A DNA stretch of 64,000 nt from Plasmodiophora brassicae (taxonomy: Eukaryota > Endomyxa: Phytomyxea > Phytomyxea > Plasmodiophorida), in contig CP145420.1 in NCBI GenBank assembly GCA_036867785.1, forward strand, positions 868,001 to 932,000. Direction: 5' to 3'. The stretch's first letter is position 1. Each line of letters starts with the position of its first letter. Below are positions 11,114 to 20,691 of this stretch, one piece after another. The notes beneath the pieces are model-generated. The model did no database searches. It saw only the letters and a program-made list of their open reading frames with translations, and was not told the origin of the DNA. Position numbers and translations under genes: made by a program.

Positions 11114-11622
11114 GTAGGGGTGTCAAGTCGTGCTAATGACTTGAGTCGACTTAGGATATTTCGAAGTCGTTTCAAGTCGACTTCGATGCCCGGCCAAGTC
11201 GTTTGAAGTCAACTGGAAATTGTCAAAGTCACTTGAAGTCGACTTCTAAGTCGACTTCAAGTCGTGAAGTCGACTTGAGAACTGTAGGAGCGATGAGGAG
11301 TGAAAACAAGGCCAATCAGACCATGCGAAGGTGTATTACTTGCGGGACTTGACAAACAGTAATTTACTGTTTGTCAAGTCCCGCAAACAGCTTGTTCCAC
11401 GATTGCAACTCGCACACTGCTCTAATGCATTTGTCGGCTAGGCGAGCGCGACGCTTGCTGACCGTGGTTCCGGCACGGGAGAACGCTTGTTCACAGGGAA
11501 CTGACGTCGACATAACTGACAGGTAATCTCGTGCCATTAAGGATATACGAGGATACATATGGCCGTTGACCTTGAACCAGAGGCACGCATCCCGGCTTGA
11601 CTTTGACAGACACATTGATGGG
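11114..11622 (-). mobile_element. Inverted 3' end of a second hAT copy
   Basis: Read on the minus strand from 11622, this begins inside the transposase C-terminal region (HPSMCLSKSS), continues through TTVS into KRRARLADKCIRAVCELQ, and stops after LFAGLDKQ at about 11364. A short 3' flank, the 3' palindrome array (11115–11285), and an end reading CGACTTGACACCCCTA at about 11114 follow. About 165 bp (11456–11622) appear identical by eye to the reverse complement of 10946–11109 in the plus-strand copy. The end fits a hAT terminal repeat (TAGGGGTGTCAAGTCG when read plus). The plus copy breaks exactly where this end begins. Confidence 0.8.
11340..11386. repeat. Perfect 23-bp palindrome with one-base spacer
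   Basis: Bases 11340–11362 begin TTGCGGGACTTGACAAACAG and are the exact reverse complement of 11364–11386; base 11363 is the spacer. It overlaps the end of the inverted hAT transposase ORF and could form a strong hairpin, possibly a terminator or the scar of the fold-back event. Confidence 0.85.
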
Positions 11623-12500
11623 TCGGATCCAGAACCCCTGGTAGTAGGGGTAGGGACGATACACGGCGTATTTTGTGGTAGTTGTCATCGCCTGCGTGAT
11701 TGCTGCCATGGCGTGACCGTAAAGACGCGCCTCACCTTTACATTCCCTTTGTTTTTCATTCATTGCATGCGATCGTTTCGCCAACATCAGGACGTATGTG
11801 TCTGCCAATGTTTATCGCCGCAGACATATCGGCAGCAGCGTCGATTCATAATCGTTGGTGGAATGCTCCCACAACTTCAGGGTGTCCTCAGTACTGTTGC
11901 GAATTCAAGACGTCGTCTCTCAGTGTGATATAATCAACTTGTACTGTATGCCATTGAATGCTCTTGCGAGTGTACGTAACCGTCAGGATGTATATGGGCA
12001 GCATTGCGGCGCGTAACGCGGTGGGGACGCGGTTTCATGCGACCTTTGTTGTTCACATCGCTGCCAGCGCGCTATACTGGATCGTCGGGGTTTTACCGCG
12101 GTCAACAGGATGGCGAAACGCTTCATAACGTGGCCTGATTCTGAAGAAAAACGCAGGCGTTGCGCGGGATCAGCTACTTGTGGATTCCGGTATGCTGTTG
12201 GAGCAGTCGACGGGTCGGCCTGTGTCTCGGCCTTGAGAGACTTCTTCTTCGCGCACGTGGCATAACGCGAATGAACATCCGCAATATTGGGTGGTGTCCT
12301 GGCTCAGTCCATGGTTCGACCATGCATCGGGGCGACTTCGTCAGACCTGCAGCATCAGCCAATGCGGCCTGGCGAATCACCCAAAACAAAGGTATACCTC
12401 TTTTCCCAAAATGGGGCGCTGCCGCGGGCCATCATTGGCGGTGTGTCGATTCGCCAATCGGCACACAGCCCCAAAGTCCCGATAGAAGGGGTTCCGTTGA
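11623..12500. other. Unannotated spacer between the mobile island and AP-4 mu
   Basis: About 880 bp without a recognisable gene. Short open frames exist on both strands (for example 12160–12504 plus), but they lack domain motifs and plausible splice structure. The AP-4 mu promoter should lie in the right-hand part. No repeats were noticed. Confidence 0.5.
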
Positions 12501-14156
12501 ATGATCTCGCAGTTCTACGTGCTGTCGCCGCGAGGTGACACCATCATTTCTCGCGACTGTCAGTGATTGGGCTCGGCTGCGCGTGCCCGGTGTGTGCTGA
12601 CGTGCGGGTGGCGTACAGTCCGGGGCGACGTCGCCAAGGGCACCGCCGACCTGTTCTTCCACGAGGTCAAGTTCTGGCGCGGCGAGCCGCAGGAAGCGCC
12701 GCCGATCTTCTCGATCGACGATGTGCATTACATGTACCTGCTGCAGAACGGGTTGTATTTCGTCGCCACGACGCGTTCGAACACGTCTGGGTCGTTCGTC
12801 CTGGAGGTCATCAGCCGCATTGCCCGCGTGTTCAAAGACTACTGCGGCGTCCTCTCAGAGGAGGCCATTCGTCAGAATTTCGTCCTCATTTACGAGCTCC
12901 TGGATGAGATGATCGACTTTGGCTTCCCACAGGACACATCCACCGAATTGCTCAAGGTGAAATGTGCGACTTCATTGAAACCCCCCATATTGACGCCGAG
13001 ATGCCACGATAGGCGTACGTGTTCAACGAACCCGTTGTCGTGCGTCGGCGCGATGGCGCATCCTCGATCGGCGCCAACATTGCGGGCAACATTCTCGGCG
13101 GATTCAAGCTTCCCGACATGAACCCGAAGACTGTGCCAAGCAACGCCGTTGACAAGCCGATCACGTTGGCCGGGTCGGGTGCGAAGCGCCGCAACGAAAT
13201 CTTTGTCGACATTTTCGAGCGCATCCACGTGACGTTCAACAGCGACGTATGCGATACGATCTGCAGGCTTCTCTGCATTGTCCCGAATTGACCAACGCCC
13301 CCTCAGGGAACCGCAATCCGATCGGAGATAGACGGGACGATCCAGATGAAGAGTTACCTGTCTGGTAACCCCGAGCTCAAGCTGGCACTGAACGAGGAAC
13401 TCGTGATCGGCTCGTCTGCGTCCGGCAGCAATTACGGGTCGATCGTGCTGGACGACTGCAACTTCCACGAGTGCGTCAGGACAGACGACTTTGACGCGCA
13501 TCGCTCGCTGCGATTCATCCCGCCCGATGGCGAGTTCGGCGTCATGAACTATCGAATGGCTGGGAATTTCCGTGTCCCTTTCCGCGTCTTCCCGTTCTTT
13601 GAAATGCCCACTGCGTTCAAGTGCGAGTTGATTATCAAGATCCGCGCCGACGTCCCCGAATCCAACTATGGCGCCAACGTCGTCGTATCGGTCCCCATGC
13701 CTAAAGCGACGTCAAGGTAATGCCAACTAACGTGCGTACCCGAGTTTCGTTTCTGACTGGCCCGCCAGCGTGTCATGTGACATGGATATGGGGGCAGTTG
13801 GGCAAGCCAACGAGTACATCGCCAAAGAGCATAAGCTGTTGTGGAGGATCAAGAAGTTCCCAGGCGGCAAGGAGCACTGTCTGCGGACAAAGGTCTGGCA
13901 ACGAGTCGTGTCCCTTTGTCGTCCGCGCGGCTGCTAACCGCTCCCGTTGCTCCACCAGATCGTTCTCGCGTCGTCCCACTCCGACTCGGTCCGGAAAGAG
14001 ATCGGCCCGATCAGCGTCGAGTTCGAAATCCCAATGTACAGCGCGTCCGGGCTCCAGGTTCGGTACCTGCGTATCTCCGACCAGCACAAGTCGTACAACC
14101 CGTACAGGTGGGTGCGGTACGTCACGCGTTCCGGTTCCTACATCTGCCGCCTATAA
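12501..14156 (+). CDS. AP4M1: AP-4 adaptor complex subunit mu
   Basis: Medium subunit of the AP-4 coat adaptor, which sorts cargo at the trans-Golgi network in other eukaryotes. Exon 1 reads MISQFYVLSPRGDTIISRD. A 60-nt intron (12559–12618) joins it to FRGDVAKGTADLFF, matching the human AP4M1 start MISQFFILSSKGDP…DFRGD. The longin-like domain follows, with YLLQNGLYFVATTRSNTS, DYCGVLSEEAIRQNFVLIYE and LLDEMIDFGFPQDTSTELLK. The mu-homology domain includes FNEPVVVRRRDG, ERIHVTFNSD, MKSYLSGNPELKLALNEELV, FDAHRSLRFIPPDGEFGVMN and the family ending SGLQVRYLRI…WVRYVTRSGSYICRL. The DFRGD start and C-terminus favour AP-4 over AP-1/2/3. About six introns are implied; the 13.7–13.97 kb region was not fully resolved. 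Confidence 0.88.
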
Positions 14157-14336
14157 ACCTGCATCGACCTGCGTCCCACTGGACTCGTCCTGCCTGTGGT
14201 GTGGTTCGCGGTCGACGTGCCCGACACTTGAGGGCCTCGGACGTCCCGATAAACAGGCACTTCCTTTAACCCGTGGTACTTCCATCGATCTGTAATCTGG
14301 GGCTATCCATTTGGAGGTGCCCGGCCGGCGCGCGCT

Positions 14337-15327
14337 ATGGGCTTCGAAGCGCACGACGCTGGTAACCTGCTCAGCGCCCTCACGTTCTGGTTCCTGCTCG
14401 GGTACTACTCGTTCATTTGCCTCCGGTTCAAGCAGTACGACCATGCGACGAATGTGCGGCTGGCGGTGCTGAACATCGCCGCCGCCGTCATTTACCTGCT
14501 GTCGGCGCCGCTCCCGTTCATCCCGGGCGGCTGCGATGTCTTCTACAACGCAGTCGCCACTCTATGTATGTCTCAGCGGCGCGCCGCCCGACGCCCATCG
14601 CTGACTGGCCACTGTGATCGCAGACCTCGGATCCCAGATCCTGCTCTTCAACAACCGCGTCATCTTCTCGTTCTACCAGATGAACCGCACGGCGCAGGCG
14701 GTCCTCAAGGCGGTCCTGCTCAGCATCCTGACCGTCGGGTCGGTCACGACCACAGCCTACCTGGCCCTGGGGACCGAAATGATGGGCACGATGACGTCCG
14801 GCGAGTACGCATGCTACCTGGTTCGCAATGGGAGCGCGCAGAGTCACTCAGCGGCGTCAGACCTGGCGGTCACTGCGTCCATGATCGCCATCGTTGCCGG
14901 CATGGCGGTCATCTTCGCGTACGCGCTGATAGGGTTCCTTCAGTTCAAACGGGTGTCCGCGAGGAAGGAGAGCCTGACGACGCTATACCTCGTGCTGCTG
15001 TCGTTCGGGTCGTCTGCAATCAACATGTGCATGAACACCATGGACCAGATGAACATGCTGGTGGGCCTGTCCGCTGTTCGTAAAGTGCAAGAGGTGCTGG
15101 ACAGCGTCATCGCCCTGTCGTTGGCGTTGGTGGTCCACCGCAAGATCGCCGCCCGAGCGGCCCGGGTTCGTTCCGCCGCGACCGGCGAAACGTCACTACA
15201 GCGTGAATCGGGTCGCCAGAGCATCACGACGGCCAACACCGTTCGACCGAACCACAACCCCCAGGCCAAATACGCCGTGTCATCATCGGAACAGCAGGGT
15301 GCACTCGCGCCAGCCCGCCCTGAGTAG
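14337..15327 (+). CDS. Seven-helix membrane protein, tandem family copy 1
   Basis: Member of a local family I do not recognise. About 310 residues with roughly seven hydrophobic segments: LLSALTFWFLLGYYSFICL (first), VRLAVLNIAAAVIYLLSAPL (second), then around FNNRVIFSFYQM, VLKAVLLSILTVGSVTTTAY, SMIAIVAGMAVIFAYALI, LVLLSFGSSAINMCMNT and VIALSLALVVHRKIA. One intron falls after the second-helix loop (about 14565–14624), splitting a Tyr codon before LGSQILLFNN; the same site is used in all copies. Signature strings are FKQYDHAT, GCD(I/V)FYNAV, EYACYLVRNGS and MDQMNML. No DRY or NPxxY GPCR motif is seen. The Ser/Pro-rich tail is probably cytosolic. Function unknown; plausible receptor or transporter. 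Confidence 0.8.
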
Positions 15328-15510
15328 ATGTCGGCGAATTACCAGCAAGCGGTCCCATGCCGGAACCATTGAGCACACATACAACTTCACATCCAGACGG
15401 CAGCGCCGACCTCGTTCAATAAACCACACACACACACTGCGAGCGGCTACCCGGGTGTCATTCGGCTCAGGCCCTGGCCCTGATTCCTGCAGACTCGGTC
15501 TTCGATTTAC

Positions 15511-15770
15511 GGGCGTGGAGGCATACGGCGTCTACAGCCGCTTGAGTGCTTTGGCGTTCTTGCTCCTCCTGGCATACTGCCCGTGTATCTGCTTACCGAC
15601 GCGACCAACGTCATGCTGTCGACAGCGAACGTCACCGTCGCCGTGGTCTACCTGCTATCGCTACGTCTGCCGTTCATCATGGACGGGTGCGACGTCTTTT
15701 ACAACGCTGTTATCGATCGAAGTAGGGCGACAACGAACCTGGTTCGTAGGAGGCAGTATAGTTCATCCTG
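15511..15770 (+). pseudogene. Broken copy of the tandem seven-helix family
   Basis: The N-terminal part of the family is visible in two different frames: VEAYGVYSRLSALAFLLLLA (about 15511–15590), then TDATNVMLSTANVTVAVVYL and LPFIMDGCDVFYNAV (about 15595–15710). The segment that should hold RFKQYD is shortened and the frame shifts there. Nothing equivalent to the second exon follows; after the conserved intron site the sequence degenerates up to the next copy at 16003. It is most simply a decayed tandem duplicate between copies 1 and 2. Confidence 0.75.
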
Positions 15771-16002
15771 GTACACTTCAATGGGACGTCCATACCGCCT
15801 TTTCAATGGGTCGGACAGAGAGTGAGCAGAAGATATAGAACCGCGATATTGCCCAGGATCCTTGATTCAGGAAAGGATACCTTCTGATGGGCGCCCAGTT
15901 TGGATATTCGGGTCGGATCTCACCGACAAGCGATATATCGGTATCTACGTCGATCTGAACACTTCATCGATCGGCAGCTAGGGAATTGACGCCCTCACAG
16001 CC

Positions 16003-16953
16003 ATGGATGTGGAGGCATACACTGTAGGAAACGCGTTGACTACCTTGACGTTCCTGTTCGTACTTGGGTACTACTCACACATCTGCCTACGATTCAAGCA
16101 GTATGATCACGCGACCGACGTCCGGCTGGCTCTGCTCAACGTCGCTGCCGCCGTCATCTACTTGTTGTCGGCGCCTCTGCCTCTCTTCAAGGATGGATGC
16201 GCCGTCTTTTACGACGCTGTTGCCGGTCTATGTAGGACGACGGTCCAGATCGTTTGTATGTCGTCTGACCGCCGGTCTCCAACAGATATCAGTTCCCAGA
16301 TCATGATCTTCGGTAACCGCGTCATCTTCTCGTTCTACCAGATGAATCCGAAGGCGCAGAATACCCTGAAGGTGGCCGTGCTCGTGATGCTGGGTGTCGG
16401 AGCGGTGACATCCGCTGTCTACTTTCTGTCTGGGGCCGAGATGGTTGGCGCGATGGCAAGTGGCGAGAGCGCGTGCTATTTAATCCGCGATGGGAGCCCT
16501 CGTAGTCCCTCTGGGCACTTGGGCATGGTGATCACCGTGTCCATGGCCGTCGAGGTTGTCGGCATGGTCGTCATTTTCGCATTCGCATTGAACGGGTACC
16601 TGGAGTTTAAGAGGGCGGCAGGCAAGGAGGAGCGGTTAACGACGCTCAAGCTCGCGCTGCTGTCGTTCGGATCTTCCGGGGTCAGCCAGGTCATGAACAC
16701 ACTAGACCAGATGAACATGCTGACCGGCCTCTCCGCTCTTCGGAAGGCTCAGGCGATTCTGGACTCCATCATCGCGCTGACGTTGGCCGTGATGGTCCAC
16801 CGCAATATCGCAGCTCGGACCGCCCGGATCGGTTTGCAGGCCCAGTTTCCGCTCAACCGAATTAGACATGAAGACCAACCCGGTGCCGACGACGACACGC
16901 CGTTGGAACAGCTAGACCAGCCGATTCTTCTAGCAAGTGTCTTGCGGGCGTGA
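16003..16953 (+). CDS. Seven-helix membrane protein, tandem family copy 2
   Basis: Starts MDVEAYTVGNALTTLTFLFV and keeps the family pattern: HICLRFKQYDHATDVRLALL, YLLSAPLPLFKDGC, GNRVIFSFYQMN, ESACYLIRDGS, LDQMNMLTGLSALRKAQ and IALTLAVMVHRNIAART. An unspliced frame is open throughout, but the conserved intron (GTAGG…CAACAG, about 16231–16286) probably applies here too: its removal joins the split Tyr codon to ISSQIMIFGN as in the siblings. The C-terminal tail is acidic and differs from copies 1, 3 and 4. Function unknown. Confidence 0.8.
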   Translation: MDVEAYTVGNALTTLTFLFVLGYYSHICLRFKQYDHATDVRLALLNVAAAVIYLLSAPLPLFKDGCAVFYDAVAGLCRTTVQIVCMSSDRRSPTDISSQIMIFGNRVIFSFYQMNPKAQNTLKVAVLVMLGVGAVTSAVYFLSGAEMVGAMASGESACYLIRDGSPRSPSGHLGMVITVSMAVEVVGMVVIFAFALNGYLEFKRAAGKEERLTTLKLALLSFGSSGVSQVMNTLDQMNMLTGLSALRKAQAILDSIIALTLAVMVHRNIAARTARIGLQAQFPLNRIRHEDQPGADDDTPLEQLDQPILLASVLRA

Positions 16954-17410
16954 AACAAGTTCGCAGCCGACGAGACAAATGCACCAGACCTGTGGCTGGC
17001 GATGAATGTGACAATCGCAGTGATGATCGCGGCGAGGATGATGATGAGGACGGAGGCGACGACGGACCTGTCGATCGTGCTCCGGATTCCGGACGACAAC
17101 GACGACCCGGACAGCAACGGCAACGGCGAGAGGCGCGGCAGAGCAACTTAGGCCAGACAATACTAAAGATGCCCTAAGTCGTAGAGAGCCGATCGTTTAC
17201 GTCCCGGAGGTGGCCGCACTCAAAGCAAGGTGACACGGGCGGCAGTACTTACCTTACCAGAAAGACGATGAGGTCGCCTGAGCGGAGTGGTTCACAACAA
17301 TGCAGACGGGCCGTCGTCGGACGACGGGCCTCACAAGGCGGTCGGGAAGAATCAAACTGTGGCACCCACTCGCTCACCCTTGGCAATCGAGTAAAACCGC
17401 TGATGTATCA
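16954..17410. other. Spacer with one possible minus-strand membrane ORF
   Basis: About 450 bp between copy 2 and the RING gene. A minus-strand frame (17123 down to 16749) contains one hydrophobic stretch, VVASVLIIILAAIITAIVTF, but has no recognisable family and overlaps the 3' end of copy 2. It could be a small membrane protein or chance. Nothing else is supported here. Confidence 0.25.
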
Positions 17411-18226
17411 CTACGCGCTTCGAAAGATGCCACGTCTGCAAACGGGACATTTCGCATCGTCATGCGCCTTCATCCAGGGGTCAAGGCATGCCGCGTGGAA
17501 GACGTGCTCGCAGGGTAGGCGCCGGACTGAGTGGGTATCGTCGAAGGCCGCAATGCAGATTGGGCATTGGTCGTGTCGCGTTGCTAGCTCGGCAAACGTG
17601 GTCAGCGGTACGCTAGCGGCTATTCTGCGCTCGGCGGATGCTTCAGCTTCCGCATCGATGGCGTTGTCCCTGTCCTGCGCCTCCGCGAAAATGCTACTAA
17701 CCAACAACTGGATTGCGAACTCGACGGAACGCCAAACGGCAAAGATCACAGCAACCGGAAGCCATGATGGAGTGGGAGAGTGACGGAGGAAGTGCAGTAC
17801 GAGAGCGTACGTTGCCAAGATCACGACCGTCAAAAGTAGGTCTGCGATTGGGGATGATCGGACAGCAAACAGGATGGTGAAGGCGGATATCGAAGCGACG
17901 ACGAGGGCCGTTTTAGAGACCTCGAACCCCAGAACCTCAATAGCCATATACGCGATCTGGGCAGCGCTGACGACCATCGACATGATACGCATACAACTGG
18001 ATTGGTCGAACACAAAGTTAGCAAGGGAAGCATCCCCCTCTCGAACCAGTATCGGCATGACGCGATACTGGACAATGCTACACTGGCACGAAGCGGAGGC
18101 GGCGGCGAGAGAAACCGGCATCCGCCACGGTGTATAGTCTAAAATTAGGCAGGCGCGGACTGCGTCCAAGTGCCGGTGATGCTTCGTGGCGCTGCTGACT
18201 TCGCCCTGACAGTTCCAGGACACCAA
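17411..18226 (-). CDS. Membrane-anchored RING-H2 protein (probable E3 ubiquitin ligase)
   Basis: The N-terminal two thirds are hydrophobic, with likely membrane segments around IMSMVVSAAQIAYMAIEVLG, ALVVASISAFTILFAV, LLLTVVILATYALVLHFL and LPVAVIFAVWRSVEFAIQLL. The C-terminus is a complete RING-H2 finger: CPICIAAF, then LPCEHVFHAACLDPW and CPVCRRG. This layout is typical of membrane-embedded RING E3 ligases acting at the ER or other membranes; substrate unknown. Two starts are possible: the first ATG (18226) or MPVSLAAAS at 18121. It lies antisense between copies 2 and 3 of the seven-helix family. Confidence 0.8.
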   Translation of the reverse strand: MVSWNCQGEVSSATKHHRHLDAVRACLILDYTPWRMPVSLAAASASCQCSIVQYRVMPILVREGDASLANFVFDQSSCMRIMSMVVSAAQIAYMAIEVLGFEVSKTALVVASISAFTILFAVRSSPIADLLLTVVILATYALVLHFLRHSPTPSWLPVAVIFAVWRSVEFAIQLLVSSIFAEAQDRDNAIDAEAEASAERRIAASVPLTTFAELATRHDQCPICIAAFDDTHSVRRLPCEHVFHAACLDPWMKAHDDAKCPVCRRGIFRSA

Positions 18227-18428
18227 TTTGCTTACCGAGCTTTACCTGGTTCGAAGCTACGGAGCTTGCGACCTGGAAGTATACGTGTCTTCTGACCCGA
18301 TGATGGCGCGGGCTTGCCCGACTAACTGCTGTCGTGATCATATTCGGACCCCCAGTTGTAGAGTGTCACGTGCAATTGGTAGGCGTACCGATCCGCTGCT
18401 CAGTCACCTCGTGCGAAGTGGCGCTACT

Positions 18429-19360
18429 ATGGATATGGAAGCCCGGGACGTTGGTAACCTACTGTGTGTCTTGACGTTTCTGTTCCTACTGGCGTACTAC
18501 TCGTACATTTGCCTCCGAATCAGGCAGTACGACCACGCAACGAACGTCAGGCTGGCCGTGTTGAATATCGTGTCCGCGGTCATTTACCTGCTGTCGGCAC
18601 CTCTACCGTTCATCAAGAATGGCTGCGAAATCTTCTACAATGCCGCTGGGACTCTCTGTGGGTTGGCAACGTTTATGGAACGCGTTTTGACTGTCTGACA
18701 GATACGTTCACAGATCTCGGCTCCCAATTACTACTGTTCAGTAACCGTGTCATCTTCTCGTTTTATCAGATGGACCTCAATACGCAAGCCGTGCTGAAGA
18801 CGATCGTGCTGGCGATATTGGTTGCAGGATCGGCGACGACAACGGCATACCTCGGGATGCGGACAAACTTGGTGGGCGTGATGACACCTGGAGAATACTC
18901 GTGCTATTTGATTCGCAATGGAAGCGCCCAAAGCCTCTCGGGATACTCCCGCATTGCGGTCACAGTCTCAATGGTTGTTGTTGCTGTTGGCATGGGTGTC
19001 GTCTTCATTTACGCAGTGATTGGCATCATGGAGTTCAAGAGGACACCAACAGCGAGGAAACAGCACCTGGCGACGATCCATCTGGCGCTGTTCTCATTCG
19101 GGTCGTCAGCCATCAACCAAGCCATGAACGCAATGGACCAGATGAACATGCTGACAGGCCTGTCGGCTGCGCGTAAAGCTCAAGAGGTCCTGGACTCGGT
19201 TATCGCTCTGACGTTGGCCGTCATGGTTCACCGGAATATCGCCGCAACCCGGTCCTCTCGCATCCGCTCTACAGAATCTGCTCAGTCGAGGCATCGTCAG
19301 CAGGTGACGCAGGTTCGATCCGTAACGTCAGAGGACGCCGCTGTGGAATCTATTCTGTAA
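18429..19360 (+). CDS. Seven-helix membrane protein, tandem family copy 3
   Basis: Starts MDMEARDVGNLLCVLTFLFL. Exon 1 ends after GCEIFYNAAGTL. An intron (GTGGG…TTCACAG, about 18659–18715) splits the same Tyr codon as in the other copies and leads into LGSQLLLFSNRVIFSFYQM. Family strings EYSCYLIRNGSAQSLSGYS, AINQAMNAMDQMNMLTGLSA and VIALTLAVMVHRNIAATR are present. The tail is short and Ser/Gln-rich. It differs from copy 1 at many positions, so the duplications are not very recent. Function unknown. Confidence 0.8.
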
Positions 19361-19578
19361 ACGATGCGCTTTGCGATTCACACACCTGTAGTCGCGCGCG
19401 CGCCTCAGGGGACATGCTCTTTCGAAGACTCCGCTGCACAACATTCGAATTTAGTAAAGCATTTTAGTCTGCTTTCGTCAACTTCAACGCTCGATGTTAA
19501 GACAGTGTACTCACATCGATCCTCAGACATATTGTACTATATATCGATCAGCTGCTGCTGTACCGGAGCTCGTGCGCG

Positions 19579-20557
19579 ATGGATGGCGTGGAAGCCCACG
19601 ACGTTGGAAACCTGCTGTGTGTCTTGATGTTTATATTCCTGTTGGTGTACTATTCATATATCTGCCTACGATTCAAACAGTACGATCACGCCGTCAGTGT
19701 CAGGCTGGCGGTGTTGAATGTTGTCGCTGCTGTCGTCTGCCTTCTATCAGCGCCTCTGCCTTTTATTCCCTCCGGGTGCGACATATTCTACAATGCCGTC
19801 GGCACATTGTGTACGACGACACTGCTCATCGTTCGCGGCTTCATCTAACCGAACTGCAATAGATCTCGGTTCCCAGGTCCTGCTCTTCAATAATCGTGTC
19901 ATTTTCTCCTTCTATCAGATGCGTCCTGGCACGCAGACCGTCCTAAAGGCGGTCGTGCTGATCATATTGGTGGACGGGACTGCCGCGACGACTACCTACC
20001 TCGCAGTACGAGCCAGACTGACGGGAACGATGTCATATGACGAATACGCATGCTATCTGGTTCGCATTGGAACTCCCCAAAGTTCCTCAGGATATTCCGG
20101 CATAGCAGTGACACTGCCAATGACCGTCGTTGTCGTCGGTATGGCGGTTATCTTTATTTACGCCTTTACAGGGTTCGTGGAATTCAAGAGGTCAACGGGG
20201 AAGAAAGAGAGCTTGAAAACGCTCTACCTTGCATTGCTGTCATTCGGATCCTCGGCCATCAACCAGGTCATGAACACGATGGACCAGATGAACATGCTGG
20301 CTGGGTTGTCAGCATTTCGACAGATCCAGAAGGTCTTGGACTCAATTATCGCCCTGACGCTCGCGCTTATGGTCCATCGCAATATCGTCGCCCGAGCGTC
20401 CAGAACAGCAGATGTCCGTCGACTTTCGAAAGCTCATGTGGCAAAACCTCTGCAGCAGGCGTCAGTACAGCGGTCTGTCACTGTAAACGCCGGCCATCCT
20501 TGCATACCACACGAACCTGCAGATGCTGTCAATAAAATGAGCATTCAATGGCGGTGA
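19579..20557 (+). CDS. Seven-helix membrane protein, tandem family copy 4
   Basis: Starts MDGVEAHDVGNLLCVLMFIF. Exon 1 ends after GCDIFYNAVGTL; an intron beginning GTACGACG and ending GCAATAG (about 19811–19862) leads to LGSQVLLFNNRVIFSFYQM. Family features follow in order: VLKAVVLIILVDGTAATTTY, EYACYLVRIGTPQSSSGYS, VVVGMAVIFIYAFTGFVEFK, AINQVMNTMDQMNMLAGLSA and ALTLALMVHRNIVARASR. The C-terminal tail of about 50 residues is unique to this copy. It is the last member; the RNF5-like gene follows. Function unknown. Confidence 0.8.
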
Positions 20558-20691
20558 GGGTATCAATGACCCGTCTGCGCTGTCAGGGCCAGAGGCGTGG
20601 TCGAGTGTCGACTCACAATCAGGACCGCCTCCTCAGACATTGTGCGGAACGCCGTGGCACGCGAAGGCGCGGCCGACGTCGCCGCCCCTGA

